Positions 9,778-18,976 are shown, numbered from the stretch's first letter. The stretch is DNA of 27,551 nucleotides from an uncultured Eggerthellaceae bacterium (GCA_910585565.1 CAJUFC010000175.1:1-27551), one strand, 5' to 3'. The notes: generated by a model not told the origin, from the sequence alone. Translations and numbers: made by a program.

Positions 9778-9815
9778 ATTGCAACGATTTAAAATGCACT
9801 GGAAAGGAACGCCAC

Positions 9816-10034
9816 ATGGCAACCATCGATACCATCACCACGATCCTCAACGACAATCTTGACATCGATCCCGAGAAGGTCACCGAAGAGGCGACGTTTG
9901 AGTCTCTCGGGGTTGATTCTCTCGATATGGCAGAGCTGACCTGCACCCTGGAGGAAGAGCTTGACATCGACTTCGGCGAGCCTGAGGGCCTGACCACCGT
10001 CGGTGAGCTGGTTGCCTACATCGACTCGCTGTAG
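9816..10034 (+). CDS. acpP: Acyl carrier protein
   Basis: The product is 72 aa, from the ATG preceded by GGAAAGGA. The upstream in-frame extension to 9693 crosses the rpsI terminator and the promoter and is rejected. The protein is acidic and helical. 'LGVDSLDMAEL' carries the Ser that receives 4'-phosphopantetheine. ACP shuttles growing acyl chains among the Fab enzymes encoded just downstream. It is the first gene of the fatty-acid cluster. A hairpin after it may make ACP transcripts more abundant than those of the enzymes. Confidence 0.95.
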   Translation: MATIDTITTILNDNLDIDPEKVTEEATFESLGVDSLDMAELTCTLEEELDIDFGEPEGLTTVGELVAYIDSL

Positions 10035-10081
10035 GAAGAGACGGGTCAACGGCACGAGCCGCACACCCCACCGTAGTTATC

Positions 10082-10114
10082 AAGAGCCGGCCGCATCTTC
10101 GCGTCCGGCTCTTT
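10082..10114 (+). terminator. Hairpin between acpP and fabK, probable partial terminator
   Basis: AAGAGCCGG pairs with CCGGCTCTT across a 14-nt loop and is followed by a short T run. It sits between acpP and fabK, which suggests partial termination that raises the ACP level relative to the downstream genes (inference). Confidence 0.6.
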
Positions 10115-10136
10115 ACCTTTGGAGGCGATTAACTTC

Positions 10137-11114
10137 ATGAAGACACGTATCACCGAGCTCTTTGGCATCGAGAAGCCCATCATCCAGGGCGGCATGGCGT
10201 GGGTGGCGAACGCCTCTTTGGCGTCAGCGGTGAGCGAGGCGGGCGGCCTAGGCATCATTGCGTGCGGCAGCGCGTCGCCCGAGTGGCTCATCAAGCAGCT
10301 GGCCGAGGCGCGCGCCAAGACGAGCAAGCCCATCGGCGTGAACATCATGATGATGAGCGAGCATGTGGCCGAGCTGGCCCAGATCGTGGCCGATCAGCAC
10401 GTTGATGTCGTCACGACAGGCGCAGGCTCGCCGGCTCCGTACATCGAGATGTGGAAAGAGGCCGGCGTCAAGGTGATGCCGGTCGTTGCTTCCACGGCGC
10501 TTGCCAAGCGCATGGAGCGCGCTGGCGCTGACGCGGTGGTGGCCGAGGGCCAGGAGGCTGGCGGTCACATCGGCGAGCTGACGACGATGGTGCTGGTGCC
10601 GGCCGTGTGCGAGGCGGTGTCCATTCCGGTGGTTGCTGCTGGCGGCATCGCTGACGGGCGCGGCATGGCAGCGGCGTTCGCCTTGGGCGGCGAGGCGGTG
10701 CAGGTAGGCACGCGCTTCCTGACGGCCGAGGAGTGCACGATACACGAGAACTTCAAAGAGAAGGTGATGGGCGCCAAGGATTCTGACACCATCGTCACCG
10801 GCAGGCTGCAGGGCCATCCCGTGCGCCAGCTGAAGAACAAGTTCGCTCGCACGGTGAAGGCGCTCGAAGAGCAGGCGGCCACCGACAGCAGCATCGACTT
10901 GGAAGGCATTCATGCCGGGTCGCTGCGCAAGGCCGTGGTGGATGGCAACACTGACGAGGGTTCGTTCATGGCAGGCCAGGTGGCGGCGCTGGTGTGCGAG
11001 CGCAAGTCGGCTGCGGAAATCATCGACGGCCTCATGGCTGACGCCGAGCGGTGGGGCGCGCTCAACCTGCAGCAGATGGCGGATGCCAACGCTGTGCGCG
11101 GGTGGCGCGGATAG
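10137..11114 (+). CDS. fabK: Enoyl-ACP reductase II (FMN-dependent FabK)
   Basis: The product is 325 aa from the ATG at 10137, which has GGAGG 11 bases upstream. An in-frame TTG at 10119 overlaps that ribosome site and is not preferred. The protein is a TIM-barrel of the nitronate monooxygenase/FabK family: 'PIIQGGMAWVANASLASAVSEAGGLGIIACG' at the N-terminus, 'GAGSPAPYIEMWKEAGVKVMPVVAS', 'EGQEAGGHIGE' and 'VVAAGGIADGRGMAAAFALGGEAVQVGTRFL' for FMN phosphate binding. It reduces the trans-2 double bond in the last elongation step. No fabI-type gene is in the window. The neighbours acpP and fabD confirm the role. Confidence 0.93.
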   Translation: MKTRITELFGIEKPIIQGGMAWVANASLASAVSEAGGLGIIACGSASPEWLIKQLAEARAKTSKPIGVNIMMMSEHVAELAQIVADQHVDVVTTGAGSPAPYIEMWKEAGVKVMPVVASTALAKRMERAGADAVVAEGQEAGGHIGELTTMVLVPAVCEAVSIPVVAAGGIADGRGMAAAFALGGEAVQVGTRFLTAEECTIHENFKEKVMGAKDSDTIVTGRLQGHPVRQLKNKFARTVKALEEQAATDSSIDLEGIHAGSLRKAVVDGNTDEGSFMAGQVAALVCERKSAAEIIDGLMADAERWGALNLQQMADANAVRGWRG

Positions 11115-11205
11115 CGCCGCATGCCGCATGCCGAAGCGCATTGCTTTTTGGAAGGTGCAATGAGGCCTGAGCGTCCTGGCGACGCTTGATTGGGAGGAAC
11201 TGGAT

Positions 11206-12120
11206 ATGACGGTTTGGCTGTGTTCGGGACAAGGGGCGCAAAAGCCGGGCATGGGGGCTGACCTGCTCGTGCTGCCCGAGGTGACAGACGTGTTCGACGT
11301 AATGTCTCGCGAGCTGGAGATGGACCTGCATCAGCTGGCTTGCGAAGGCACGCCCGAGGAGATCAACCAGCCTGAGGCTGCCCAGGCGCTGACGATGGCG
11401 GTGTCGGTCGGCGTGGGGCTGGCCCTTAAGGCACGCGGCTTTGCGCCGGATGCGCTCATTGGGTTTTCGCTGGGGCAGATATCGGCGCTCGTTTTGTCCG
11501 AGATGCTGCCGCTTGAGGAGGCGGCGCGGCTGCTGAAGGTGCGTTCCTCTTCGATGGCGGCAGCATGTGCGGCCAACCCCGGTGGCATGGTGGCGCTCAT
11601 GGGTGCCATGCTCGATGATGCCGAGGCGCTGTGCGCCGAGGCGGCTGACGACGACGTGCTCGTATGCGCCAACCACAACGCACCCGGACAGATCGTCATC
11701 TCGGGTCACAACGACGCGCTCGAGCGTGCCCAGCAGCTGTGGAAGGACGCGGGCAAGCGCGCCGTGCGCCTGGCGACGGCCGGGGCGTTCCATTCGCCGC
11801 TGATGGAGCCGGCTGCTGCCGAGGTCGAGCGCTTCTGCTCGTCGCTCGCGTTCCGCGAGCCAGCGGTCACGCTCATCTGCAACACGGATGCCCAGCCGTT
11901 CCTCGTGAGCGAGGCTGCGGCGCGTCTGGGCCAGCAGGTGAAAAGCGGCGTGCTGTTCGAGCAAAGCGTGCGCGCACTCATCGACGAGGGCGAGACGGAC
12001 TTTGTCGAGGTCGGGTTCGGCGGTGTGCTTACGGGCCTCGTGAAGCGCATCGACAAAGAGGCGTCGCGCACCTCGGTAGGCACGCTCGACCAGTTCGAGG
12101 CATACGTATCCGGGGAATGA
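11206..12120 (+). CDS. fabD: Malonyl-CoA:ACP transacylase
   Basis: The product is 304 aa, with GGGAGGA before the ATG. It begins 'CSGQGAQKPGMG'. The nucleophile motif GFSLGQ (family GHSxGE) supplies the catalytic Ser, and 'GAFHSPLM' supplies the catalytic His. It loads malonyl groups from CoA onto ACP. The GFSLGQ form has Phe and Gln where many FabD proteins have His and Glu. The 91-bp gap before it contains two small inverted repeats (CATTGC/GCAATG and AGCGTC/GACGCT) without T runs. Confidence 0.92.
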   Translation: MTVWLCSGQGAQKPGMGADLLVLPEVTDVFDVMSRELEMDLHQLACEGTPEEINQPEAAQALTMAVSVGVGLALKARGFAPDALIGFSLGQISALVLSEMLPLEEAARLLKVRSSSMAAACAANPGGMVALMGAMLDDAEALCAEAADDDVLVCANHNAPGQIVISGHNDALERAQQLWKDAGKRAVRLATAGAFHSPLMEPAAAEVERFCSSLAFREPAVTLICNTDAQPFLVSEAAARLGQQVKSGVLFEQSVRALIDEGETDFVEVGFGGVLTGLVKRIDKEASRTSVGTLDQFEAYVSGE

Positions 12121-12162
12121 GGCACGCGCGTCATTTTGACTGGCTGTTGAGGAGGATCAACC

Positions 12163-12921
12163 ATGGGGGACATGATAGAGAGCCGTGTGGCATTGGTGAC
12201 CGGCGCGGCGCAGGGCATTGGGGCTGCGGTGGCGACGCGGCTGGCGGCAAACGGGTTCGCTGTCGTCATCAACCACCACAGCGCATCATCTGAGGAGCGC
12301 GCTCGCGAGCTGGCCGAGATGCTGACCCGCGATCACGGCGTCGAGACGATGGCCGCGCAGTGCGACGTTGCCGACTTTGAGGCCGTCAAAGAGATGGTCG
12401 CCGCCATCAAGGAGCGCTTTGGGCGCATTGACGTGCTGGTCAACAATGCGGGCATCACGCGCGACGGGCTGCTCATGCGCATGAAGGACGACCAGTTCGA
12501 AAGCGTCATCGACACGAACCTCGGCGGTGCCTTCAACTGCATGCGCCATGTGGTGCCGCTGATGGTGAAGGCGCGCTACGGGCGCATTGTCAACATCTCC
12601 AGCGTCGTGGGCGTCTACGGCAACGCCGGTCAGGTTAACTATGCGGCATCCAAGGCCGGCCTCATCGGCATGACCAAGTCGGCTGCCAAGGAGCTGGGCG
12701 CGCGCGGCATCACCGTGAACGCCGTGGCCCCGGGCTTCATCGAGACAGCCATGACGGCCGAGCTGGACGAGACTGCCAGCGGGGCGCTTACGTCGCGCAT
12801 CGCGGCGGGGCGCCTGGGTGCGCCCGAGGACGTGGCCAATGCGGTTGCGTTCTTGGCCGGCGACGAGGCATCGTATGTGACGGCTCAGGTCCTTGGCGTG
12901 GACGGCGGCATTTCGCTGTAA
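12163..12921 (+). CDS. fabG: 3-oxoacyl-ACP reductase
   Basis: The product is 252 aa, with GAGGAGG before the ATG. It is a classical short-chain dehydrogenase: 'TGAAQGIG' for NADP(H) binding, 'NNAG', catalytic Ser in 'NISSVVG', and Tyr and Lys in 'YAASK', ending 'VLGVDGGISL'. It reduces 3-oxoacyl-ACP to 3-hydroxyacyl-ACP. It lies between fabD and fabF in the conserved fab order. Confidence 0.95.
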   Translation: MGDMIESRVALVTGAAQGIGAAVATRLAANGFAVVINHHSASSEERARELAEMLTRDHGVETMAAQCDVADFEAVKEMVAAIKERFGRIDVLVNNAGITRDGLLMRMKDDQFESVIDTNLGGAFNCMRHVVPLMVKARYGRIVNISSVVGVYGNAGQVNYAASKAGLIGMTKSAAKELGARGITVNAVAPGFIETAMTAELDETASGALTSRIAAGRLGAPEDVANAVAFLAGDEASYVTAQVLGVDGGISL

Positions 12922-12943
12922 CAAGTGGTTGTTTCGTTATAAT
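12920..12943 (+). promoter_or_regulatory. Internal -10 element and palindrome before fabF
   Basis: A perfect TATAAT (12938-12943) lies 40 bp before fabF, just after the fabG stop. Immediately upstream is the palindrome AACAA-GTGG-TTGTT (12920-12933), overlapping where a -35 would sit; the -35 hexamer itself is poor. This pattern fits a promoter switched by a regulator, but no regulator gene is adjacent. Confidence 0.4.
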
Positions 12944-12982
12944 AAAAAGTTACTGTATGAGGCTACCAGAGCGGGTGAAACA

Positions 12983-14323
12983 ATGTCTTCTGGGAACGTG
13001 GATGTGACGGCTGCGGGGCAGCGTCGCGTTGTGATTACGGGTGTGGGCGCCGTGTCGCCTGCTGGCGTTGGGGCTGATGCGCTGTTTGCGGCTGCCGTTG
13101 ACGGCACGTGCGCCATCAAGCCGCTGACGACCGAGGCGGCCGAGGCCGTCAACGTGCATGTGGCCGGGCTGGTCGCCGACTTTGACGGCACCGAGCATGG
13201 GCTGACGAAAAAGCAGGCACGTCGTTGGGAGCGCTTTGTCCAGTACGCAGCCGTTGCGGCGGACGAGGCCATGAAGGACGCCGGCTTTGCCCAGGTGGCG
13301 CCGACGGATGATGACGGCAATCCGGTGGCTGGGGCGACCGAGGCCGGCTTCATGCTGCCGGACGGCGTCGACGCCACGCGCTTTGCGGTCGTGTTCGGCA
13401 GCGGCATCGGCGGCATGGAGATGTTTACGTCTGAGTCTATCAGGCTGCATGAGAAGGGTGCCAAGCGCGTTAATCCACTGTTCATCCCGACCATGATTTC
13501 CAACATAGCTGCCGGCGAGCTGGCCATCCGGTTCGGCCTCAAGGGCGAGTGCGCAAACGCTGTCGTCGCGTGCACGACGGGCACGCAGTGCATTGGCGAG
13601 GCATATCGTCTCATCAAGTGGGGCGTGGCCGACTATGCGCTTGCGGGCGGCGCCGAGGAGTCTGTCTGCGACATCTCGATCGCGGGCTTTTCCAACCTGG
13701 GCGCGCTGTCGCACGGCGAGGACCCGGCAGCGACGAGCCGTCCGTTCGATGCAAGCCGCGACGGGTTCGTGGCGGGCGAGGGCGCAGGTGCCGTCGTGCT
13801 GGAGACGCTTGAGAGCGCTCAGGCGCGCGGGGCGCACATTATCGCCGAGATCGTCGGTTTCGGCACGTCGTGCGACGCCTATCACATCACCTCTCCCGAC
13901 CCGTCAGGCGAAGGCGTCGTGCGCGCGATGCGCAACGCACTGGCGGATGCGGGCATGACGCCTGCGGACGTGGGGCATCTCAACGCCCATGGCACCTCTA
14001 CCGTTATCAACGACGCGACCGAGGCCGCAGCATTCTGCGAGCTTTTGGGCGTCGACTTCTCCGAGGTGCCGGTGACGTCGACTAAGGGCATTACCGGCCA
14101 CATGCTGGGTGCGGCTGGCGCGGTGGAGGCCATCGTGACGGCGCTGTCTGTCGCGAACGACCTGGTGCCGCCGACGGCTGGCTTTACCGAGGCCGACCCA
14201 GCTTGTCCGGTGACGGTGCTGACCGAGGCGCGCCGCGACTATCCGCAGAAGCTGGCGCTGTCCAACTCCATCGGGTTCGGCGGCCACAACGCAACGCTGG
14301 CCGTCGCGCCGTTCAAGGAGTAG
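12983..14323 (+). CDS. fabF: 3-oxoacyl-ACP synthase II
   Basis: The product is 446 aa from the ATG at 12983. The frame stays open to 12893, but that stretch holds the putative promoter. Thiolase fold with the Cys-His-His triad: Cys in 'VVACTTGTQC', His in 'NAHGTST', and His in 'GHMLGAAGAVEA'. It condenses malonyl-ACP with acyl-ACP. The chain is about 30 residues longer than typical FabF. The excess falls around 'APTDDDGNPVAGATEAGFML', upstream of 'VVFGSGIGGM'. The stop is 4 bp from fabZ. Confidence 0.94.
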   Translation: MSSGNVDVTAAGQRRVVITGVGAVSPAGVGADALFAAAVDGTCAIKPLTTEAAEAVNVHVAGLVADFDGTEHGLTKKQARRWERFVQYAAVAADEAMKDAGFAQVAPTDDDGNPVAGATEAGFMLPDGVDATRFAVVFGSGIGGMEMFTSESIRLHEKGAKRVNPLFIPTMISNIAAGELAIRFGLKGECANAVVACTTGTQCIGEAYRLIKWGVADYALAGGAEESVCDISIAGFSNLGALSHGEDPAATSRPFDASRDGFVAGEGAGAVVLETLESAQARGAHIIAEIVGFGTSCDAYHITSPDPSGEGVVRAMRNALADAGMTPADVGHLNAHGTSTVINDATEAAAFCELLGVDFSEVPVTSTKGITGHMLGAAGAVEAIVTALSVANDLVPPTAGFTEADPACPVTVLTEARRDYPQKLALSNSIGFGGHNATLAVAPFKE

Positions 14324-14327
14324 CGTC

Positions 14328-14777
14328 ATGGCTGAAGCGCGCGTGCAGTTTCCGTGCGACCAAGAGGGCGTCAAGCAGCTCTTGCCGCATCGCGACCCGT
14401 TTTTGTGGGTGAGCCGTATCGTCGAGTGCGAGCCAGGCGTTTCCATCGTGGCCGAGCTGGACGTGTCGCCTGACCTGCCGCTATTTGCGGGGCATTTCCC
14501 GGGGCACCCGGTCTTCCCGGGCGTGCTCATCATGGAGGCGCTGGCGCAGGCGGCGTGCTGCTGCATCTTTTCTGATCCCGAACGCGAGGTGGGTGTGGGG
14601 TACTTCGCCGGCATCGATGGTGCCAAGTTCCGCGAGACGGTGCTGCCGGGAGACACCATCCGCCTCGAGGCGACGATGCTCAAGGGCAACAAGCGGTTTT
14701 GCAAAGCTGAGGTGAAGGCGTGGAAGGGCGACAAGCTGGCCGCCGAAGCCACGCAGAAATACATAATGGCCGTATAG
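14328..14777 (+). CDS. fabZ: 3-hydroxyacyl-ACP dehydratase
   Basis: The product is 149 aa. It is a hot-dog fold dehydratase with 'LLPHRDPFLWV' and the active-site segment 'GHFPGHPVFPGVLIMEALAQ', containing the catalytic His and, on the following helix, Glu. It dehydrates 3-hydroxyacyl-ACP to the enoyl form used by FabK. It starts 4 bp after fabF. Confidence 0.95.
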   Translation: MAEARVQFPCDQEGVKQLLPHRDPFLWVSRIVECEPGVSIVAELDVSPDLPLFAGHFPGHPVFPGVLIMEALAQAACCCIFSDPEREVGVGYFAGIDGAKFRETVLPGDTIRLEATMLKGNKRFCKAEVKAWKGDKLAAEATQKYIMAV

Positions 14778-14848
14778 CACCACTGGCTATGCGGCCCAGG
14801 ATGGCCGAGTCGCGCACGCGCGGCTGAGTTAAGGGGTGCGAGGCTCTC

Positions 14849-17260
14849 ATGGATCCAAACATGCAATACAAGGCGTCCGACCTGGGGACGATAGACAATC
14901 GACGTCCGCGTGACGGAGCGAGCGGAGCTGCTGCCGCAGGGTCTGCCGACGGTGTCTGGCAGGCGGCTGAGTCGATTGATGACGCGCCCGGTGCGGCGAG
15001 CATCGTGTACGAGCTGGGCCAGCTGTCGATCAAGCGACCCGGCGTTGTGCTGGCGGTGGGCTATGGCAATCCGCTCAAGTCGATCGTGCGGGCGGCGACT
15101 GCCGCGGAGGTGACGCCGCTGTATACGACCGGCACGGACGACAAGCTGCGTGCGTTCTCGTTCGGCGGCACGTCGAACACGGTCAGCCTAGGCAAGAAGT
15201 TCGATCCGCGGCTCTTCGCGAACGAGTTCGCGGTCTTGGCGGCAGCGGAGGAATGCGGGGCGCGATCGATTCTGTGCGCTGCGAACGCAGAGCCGACGAA
15301 GCTGTTGGCTCAGGAGTGCGTCCGTCGTGACATCCTGTTGTTGCTGCCGGTCGAGGGCGACCGAACGCTCACCTTGTGGAAGCGGCCATGGGAGGCAGAT
15401 GCGCTCGCGGTGTCGGAAGACGAGGTCACGTGGCGCCGATGCGCAGCGTGCGGATTCACGAACGATAACCGCGCGGTGGTGGCAGCGGGCTATCGCTGCC
15501 CGACGTGCGACCGCCTGGTGCGGCTGTCGACCGACGAGCGCATGGCGCTCACCTTCGATGCGGACAGCATCGAGGAATGGGATACCGACATCGAGGAAAC
15601 GAACACGTTGGACTTCCCCGACTTCGACGCAATCATCGATCGGGCGCGCGAGCGCAGCGGATATGAGGAGGGCGTGCGCACGGGGCGTGCGTCGCTCGGC
15701 GGCGCGCCGGTTGCCTTCGGCATCATGGAGCCATCCTTCATGATGGCTTCCATGGGGCATGTCGTCGGCGAGAGGCTGGCGCGCATGTTCGAGCGCGCGA
15801 CGGAGCTGAGGTTGCCCGTTGTGGTGTTCTGCGCCTCGGGCGGCGCGCGCATGCAAGAGGGCCTGACCTCTCTCATGCAGATGGCGAAGGTGTCGGCGGC
15901 CATCGAGGCGCATAGTGAGGCTGGGCTGCTCTATATATCGGTGTTGACCGAGCCGACGTTGGGGGGTGTGACGGCGTCGTTTGCCACCTTGGGCGATGTG
16001 ATTTTGGCTGAGCCGGGAGCCATCATTGGCTTTGCGGGCCGACGCGTCATCCAGGGCACCATCAAGCAGGCGCTGCCGGATGACTTCCAGACGGCGGAGT
16101 TTGCCCTCGAGCATGGGCTGATTGACGCCATCGTCGATCGCGACGAAATGAGGGACACGCTGGGGCTGCTGCTGGGCCTGCATGGGGCCGAGCTGTCAGA
16201 GGGCGCCACTGCTGGCGCTGATGCGGCCGCAGCTGACGAGGCTGCGGCGCCGGCCGATTCTGCAAGCGAGGCGGCTGCCGACGGGCCAGCCAGCTTCGGA
16301 GCTTCCATCAACAACATACTAAGCGGCATTACCGACTTGGCGGGCACGGTGGGGCAAGCTGTCTCTGACGCCGTCCTGGAGCAGGCCGACCGTGCAGGCA
16401 TGTGGTGGGTGACGCGCAACAAGGGCGTGGCCGACACGCCTTCGGTGAAGCCGTCCCAAGCGGCAAATGGGGACGGCCCCAATCACGCGTGGGACAGCGT
16501 TCAGCTCGCACGCAACACCAAGCGACCGACGTCGCAATTCTATATCGATGCGATGTTCGACGACTTCTTCGAGCTGCACGGCGACCGCATGTATGCCGAC
16601 GATGGCGCCATCATCGGCGGCATCGGGCGCATCAATGGCCGCGTCGTCACGGTCGTCGCCGAAGAGAAGGGCGCTGACCTCAAGGACAAGATCGCCCGCA
16701 ACTTTGGCTGTCCGATGCCCGAGGGGTATCGCAAGTCGATGCGCCTCATGCGCCAGGCGGAAAAGTTCGGCCGACCCATCGTGTGCCTCGTGGATACGCA
16801 AGGTGCGTTTTGCGGGCAGGAGGCCGAGGAGCGTGGCATGGGCACGGTCATAGCCGAGAGCCTTGCGCTCATGGCGGCCCTGCACGTGCCGGTCGTGTCC
16901 ATCGTCATCGGCGAAGGCGGCTCGGGCGGCGCGCTGGCGCTGGCGGTGGCAAACCGCGTGGCCATGCAGGAAAACGCAGTGTACTCGGTGTTGTCTCCAG
17001 AAGGCTTTGCCAGCATCCTGTGGAAGGACGGCTCGCGGGCGCCCGAGGCGGCAGCTGTCATGAAGATGAGCGCTGCTGATGCGTTGGAGCTGGGTGTGAT
17101 CGAGGCCGTGATCGCCGAAGGCCAAGAGCCGGCGCACGTGAATCCCGACCAGGCTGCTGCGGCGCTCTGGCTGTATGTCACGAACGCGCTTGACGAGCTG
17201 GCGGGCATCGACGGCGACACGCTCAAGCAGCAACGCTACGAGCGCTTCCGCAAGTTCTAG
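14849..17260 (+). CDS. accDA: Fused acetyl-CoA carboxylase carboxyltransferase (AccD-AccA) with extra N-terminal domain
   Basis: The product is 803 aa. Residues of about 50-185 form an alpha/beta-like domain that I do not recognise ('KRPGVVLAVGYGNPLKSIV', 'AAEECGARSILCAANAEP'). Residues 198-220 are a C4 zinc finger (CAAC...CPTC), the AccD hallmark. Residues 240-445 are the AccD crotonase half with 'ASGGARMQEG' and 'PTLGGVTASFA'. Residues 450-480 are an Ala-rich linker. Residues 540-803 are the AccA half with 'QFYIDAMFDDFFELHGDR' and the oxyanion motif 'GEGGSGGALAL'. It transfers the carboxyl group from biotin carrier protein to acetyl-CoA, making malonyl-CoA for FabD. The partners accB and accC are not in the window. 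Confidence 0.92.
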   Translation: MDPNMQYKASDLGTIDNRRPRDGASGAAAAGSADGVWQAAESIDDAPGAASIVYELGQLSIKRPGVVLAVGYGNPLKSIVRAATAAEVTPLYTTGTDDKLRAFSFGGTSNTVSLGKKFDPRLFANEFAVLAAAEECGARSILCAANAEPTKLLAQECVRRDILLLLPVEGDRTLTLWKRPWEADALAVSEDEVTWRRCAACGFTNDNRAVVAAGYRCPTCDRLVRLSTDERMALTFDADSIEEWDTDIEETNTLDFPDFDAIIDRARERSGYEEGVRTGRASLGGAPVAFGIMEPSFMMASMGHVVGERLARMFERATELRLPVVVFCASGGARMQEGLTSLMQMAKVSAAIEAHSEAGLLYISVLTEPTLGGVTASFATLGDVILAEPGAIIGFAGRRVIQGTIKQALPDDFQTAEFALEHGLIDAIVDRDEMRDTLGLLLGLHGAELSEGATAGADAAAADEAAAPADSASEAAADGPASFGASINNILSGITDLAGTVGQAVSDAVLEQADRAGMWWVTRNKGVADTPSVKPSQAANGDGPNHAWDSVQLARNTKRPTSQFYIDAMFDDFFELHGDRMYADDGAIIGGIGRINGRVVTVVAEEKGADLKDKIARNFGCPMPEGYRKSMRLMRQAEKFGRPIVCLVDTQGAFCGQEAEERGMGTVIAESLALMAALHVPVVSIVIGEGGSGGALALAVANRVAMQENAVYSVLSPEGFASILWKDGSRAPEAAAVMKMSAADALELGVIEAVIAEGQEPAHVNPDQAAAALWLYVTNALDELAGIDGDTLKQQRYERFRKF

Positions 17261-17285
17261 CGGTCTCCATTCAGTTCAAATGATG

Positions 17286-17328
17286 GGGGCGCGACCGTTG
17301 TCGTAATGACGGTCGCGCCCCTCTGTTT
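17286..17328. terminator. Bidirectional terminator between accDA and symporter
   Basis: A 12-bp stem GGGGCGCGACCG/CGGTCGCGCCCC with a 12-nt loop has a T-rich tail on the + side. It lies between two convergent genes and can serve both. Confidence 0.85.
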
Positions 17329-17335
17329 TGTAGGC

Positions 17336-18976
17336 TTAGCTGCTTTTGACGGTATCGATGGCCTCTTGCACTTCGGGGGCGATGCCACTGTCGGCGTCTG
17401 CGGGCGAACCGGCCTCGGTCATGGGCGTGCCTGCAGCCTCTGACTCTTCCAGTTCGCGCTCGTATGCACGGTCGCCTGCCGACAGGCGCGAGGGCGGCTC
17501 AATCGGAAACTCAACGGCTGGAGTAAAGCAGCTGACGAGCGGGACGATGACGAGCGACACGACCATGCAGATGGCGCCGCAGTTGATGGGGCTTGCGATG
17601 AGCGGCGTGCCGACGAACCCCATGATCATGTTGACGAACGTGAGGCCCGTGCCGAAGATGAACGAGCACCACACCGCCGCGTTCGACACCTTCTTCTTGT
17701 AGAGGCCCCACAAAAACGGGCCGATGAACGAGCCGGCCAGGGCGCCCCACGAGTAGCCCATCATCTGTGCGATGAACACGATGGACGAATGATACTGCAC
17801 GAGCGCGATGCCGGCCGATATGGCGACGAACACGACGAGCAGCACGCGCATCGTCACCAGCTGGCCCTTTTCGGAAAAGTCCTTGACGATGTTGCCCTTG
17901 ATGAGGTCGATGGTGAGGGTGGACGACGAGGTGAGCACGAGCGAGCTGAGCGTCGACATGGATGCCGACAGCACCAGCACGATGATGAGGCCGATCAAGA
18001 GATCAGGCAGCGTCGAGAGCATGGTAGGGATGACCGAGTCGTAGATGGGCGTGCCGTTGGCGGCGTACTCGATCTGCCCAGCGTAGAGCTGGCCGAAGCC
18101 GCCGAGGAAGTAGCTACCGCCCGCGACGATGAATGCGAACAGCGTGGAGATGACCGCGCCTTGCTTGATGGCCGGGCCGCTCTTGATGGCGTAGAACTTC
18201 TGCACCATCTGCGGCAGGCCCCAGGTGCCCAGCGACGTGAGGATGACAACGCCGATAAGGTTGGGCAGATCAGGCCCGAAGAAGCTCACATAGGGGCCGA
18301 CCATGCTGGTTTGTTCGGAGGTGACGTAGCTCAGCTGCGTGATGGCCTCGGTGAAGCCGCCGTTGTTCACGAGCACCGCAAACACGACGGCCGTGATGCC
18401 GACCAGCATGACGATGCCTTGGATGAAGTCGTTCATGACAGTGGCCATGTACCCGCCTACCACGACATAGATGCACGTGACGACCGCCATGCCGATGACG
18501 CACACGTCATAGGGAAGGTCGAAGGCCATGCCGAACAGGCGCGACAGGCCGTTGTAGACGCCTGCGGTATAGGGGATGAGGAACACGAAGATGAGCGCTG
18601 CGGCAGCGATGCGGAGCGCGCGCGAGTTGTAGCGCTTGCCGAAGAACTCCGGCATCGTCTGAGCCTTGAGGCGATGCGTGATCTCGCGCGTGCGGGGCCC
18701 GAGCACCCACCAGGCCAACAACGACCCGATGATGGCGTTGCCGATGCCTGCCCACGTGGCAGCGAGGCCGTATTTGAAGCCGAACTGCCCGGCGTACCCT
18801 ACGAACACGACGGCCGAGAAGTAGCTTGTGCCATAGGCGAATGCGCTCATCCACGGGCCGACCTTGCGGCCTGCCAGCACGAAGCCATCGACGGTTTTGG
18901 TGGTGCGATTGCAGTAGATGCCGACGCCGATGGCAATGGCAACGAACACGACTACCAGCATGATTTTGACGAACAT
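17336..18976 (-). CDS. Sodium:solute symporter (SSS family)
   Basis: The product is 546 aa with about 13 hydrophobic segments. N-terminal features typical of the SSS family are 'VDGFVLAGRKVGPWMSAFAYGTSYFSAVVFVGYAG' and 'LKAQTMPEFFGKRYNS'. A later 'LSASMSTLSSLVLTSSSTLTIDLIK' matches the sodium-site helix region. The C-terminal 50 residues are hydrophilic and acidic. It imports a small solute with Na+ across the membrane. The substrate (amino acid, carboxylate or other) cannot be told from sequence alone. The start ATG follows AGAGAGG. It is transcribed alone toward accDA. Confidence 0.9.
   Translation of the reverse strand: MFVKIMLVVVFVAIAIGVGIYCNRTTKTVDGFVLAGRKVGPWMSAFAYGTSYFSAVVFVGYAGQFGFKYGLAATWAGIGNAIIGSLLAWWVLGPRTREITHRLKAQTMPEFFGKRYNSRALRIAAAALIFVFLIPYTAGVYNGLSRLFGMAFDLPYDVCVIGMAVVTCIYVVVGGYMATVMNDFIQGIVMLVGITAVVFAVLVNNGGFTEAITQLSYVTSEQTSMVGPYVSFFGPDLPNLIGVVILTSLGTWGLPQMVQKFYAIKSGPAIKQGAVISTLFAFIVAGGSYFLGGFGQLYAGQIEYAANGTPIYDSVIPTMLSTLPDLLIGLIIVLVLSASMSTLSSLVLTSSSTLTIDLIKGNIVKDFSEKGQLVTMRVLLVVFVAISAGIALVQYHSSIVFIAQMMGYSWGALAGSFIGPFLWGLYKKKVSNAAVWCSFIFGTGLTFVNMIMGFVGTPLIASPINCGAICMVVSLVIVPLVSCFTPAVEFPIEPPSRLSAGDRAYERELEESEAAGTPMTEAGSPADADSGIAPEVQEAIDTVKSS

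Noticed and set aside
9693..9815. Longer acyl carrier protein from the start of the open frame
   Set aside because: The extension would cross the rpsI terminator and the promoter. ACP length and ribosome site fit 9816.
12893..12982. Longer FabF overlapping fabG
   Set aside because: The extra 30 residues do not resemble FabF, and the stretch contains a perfect -10.
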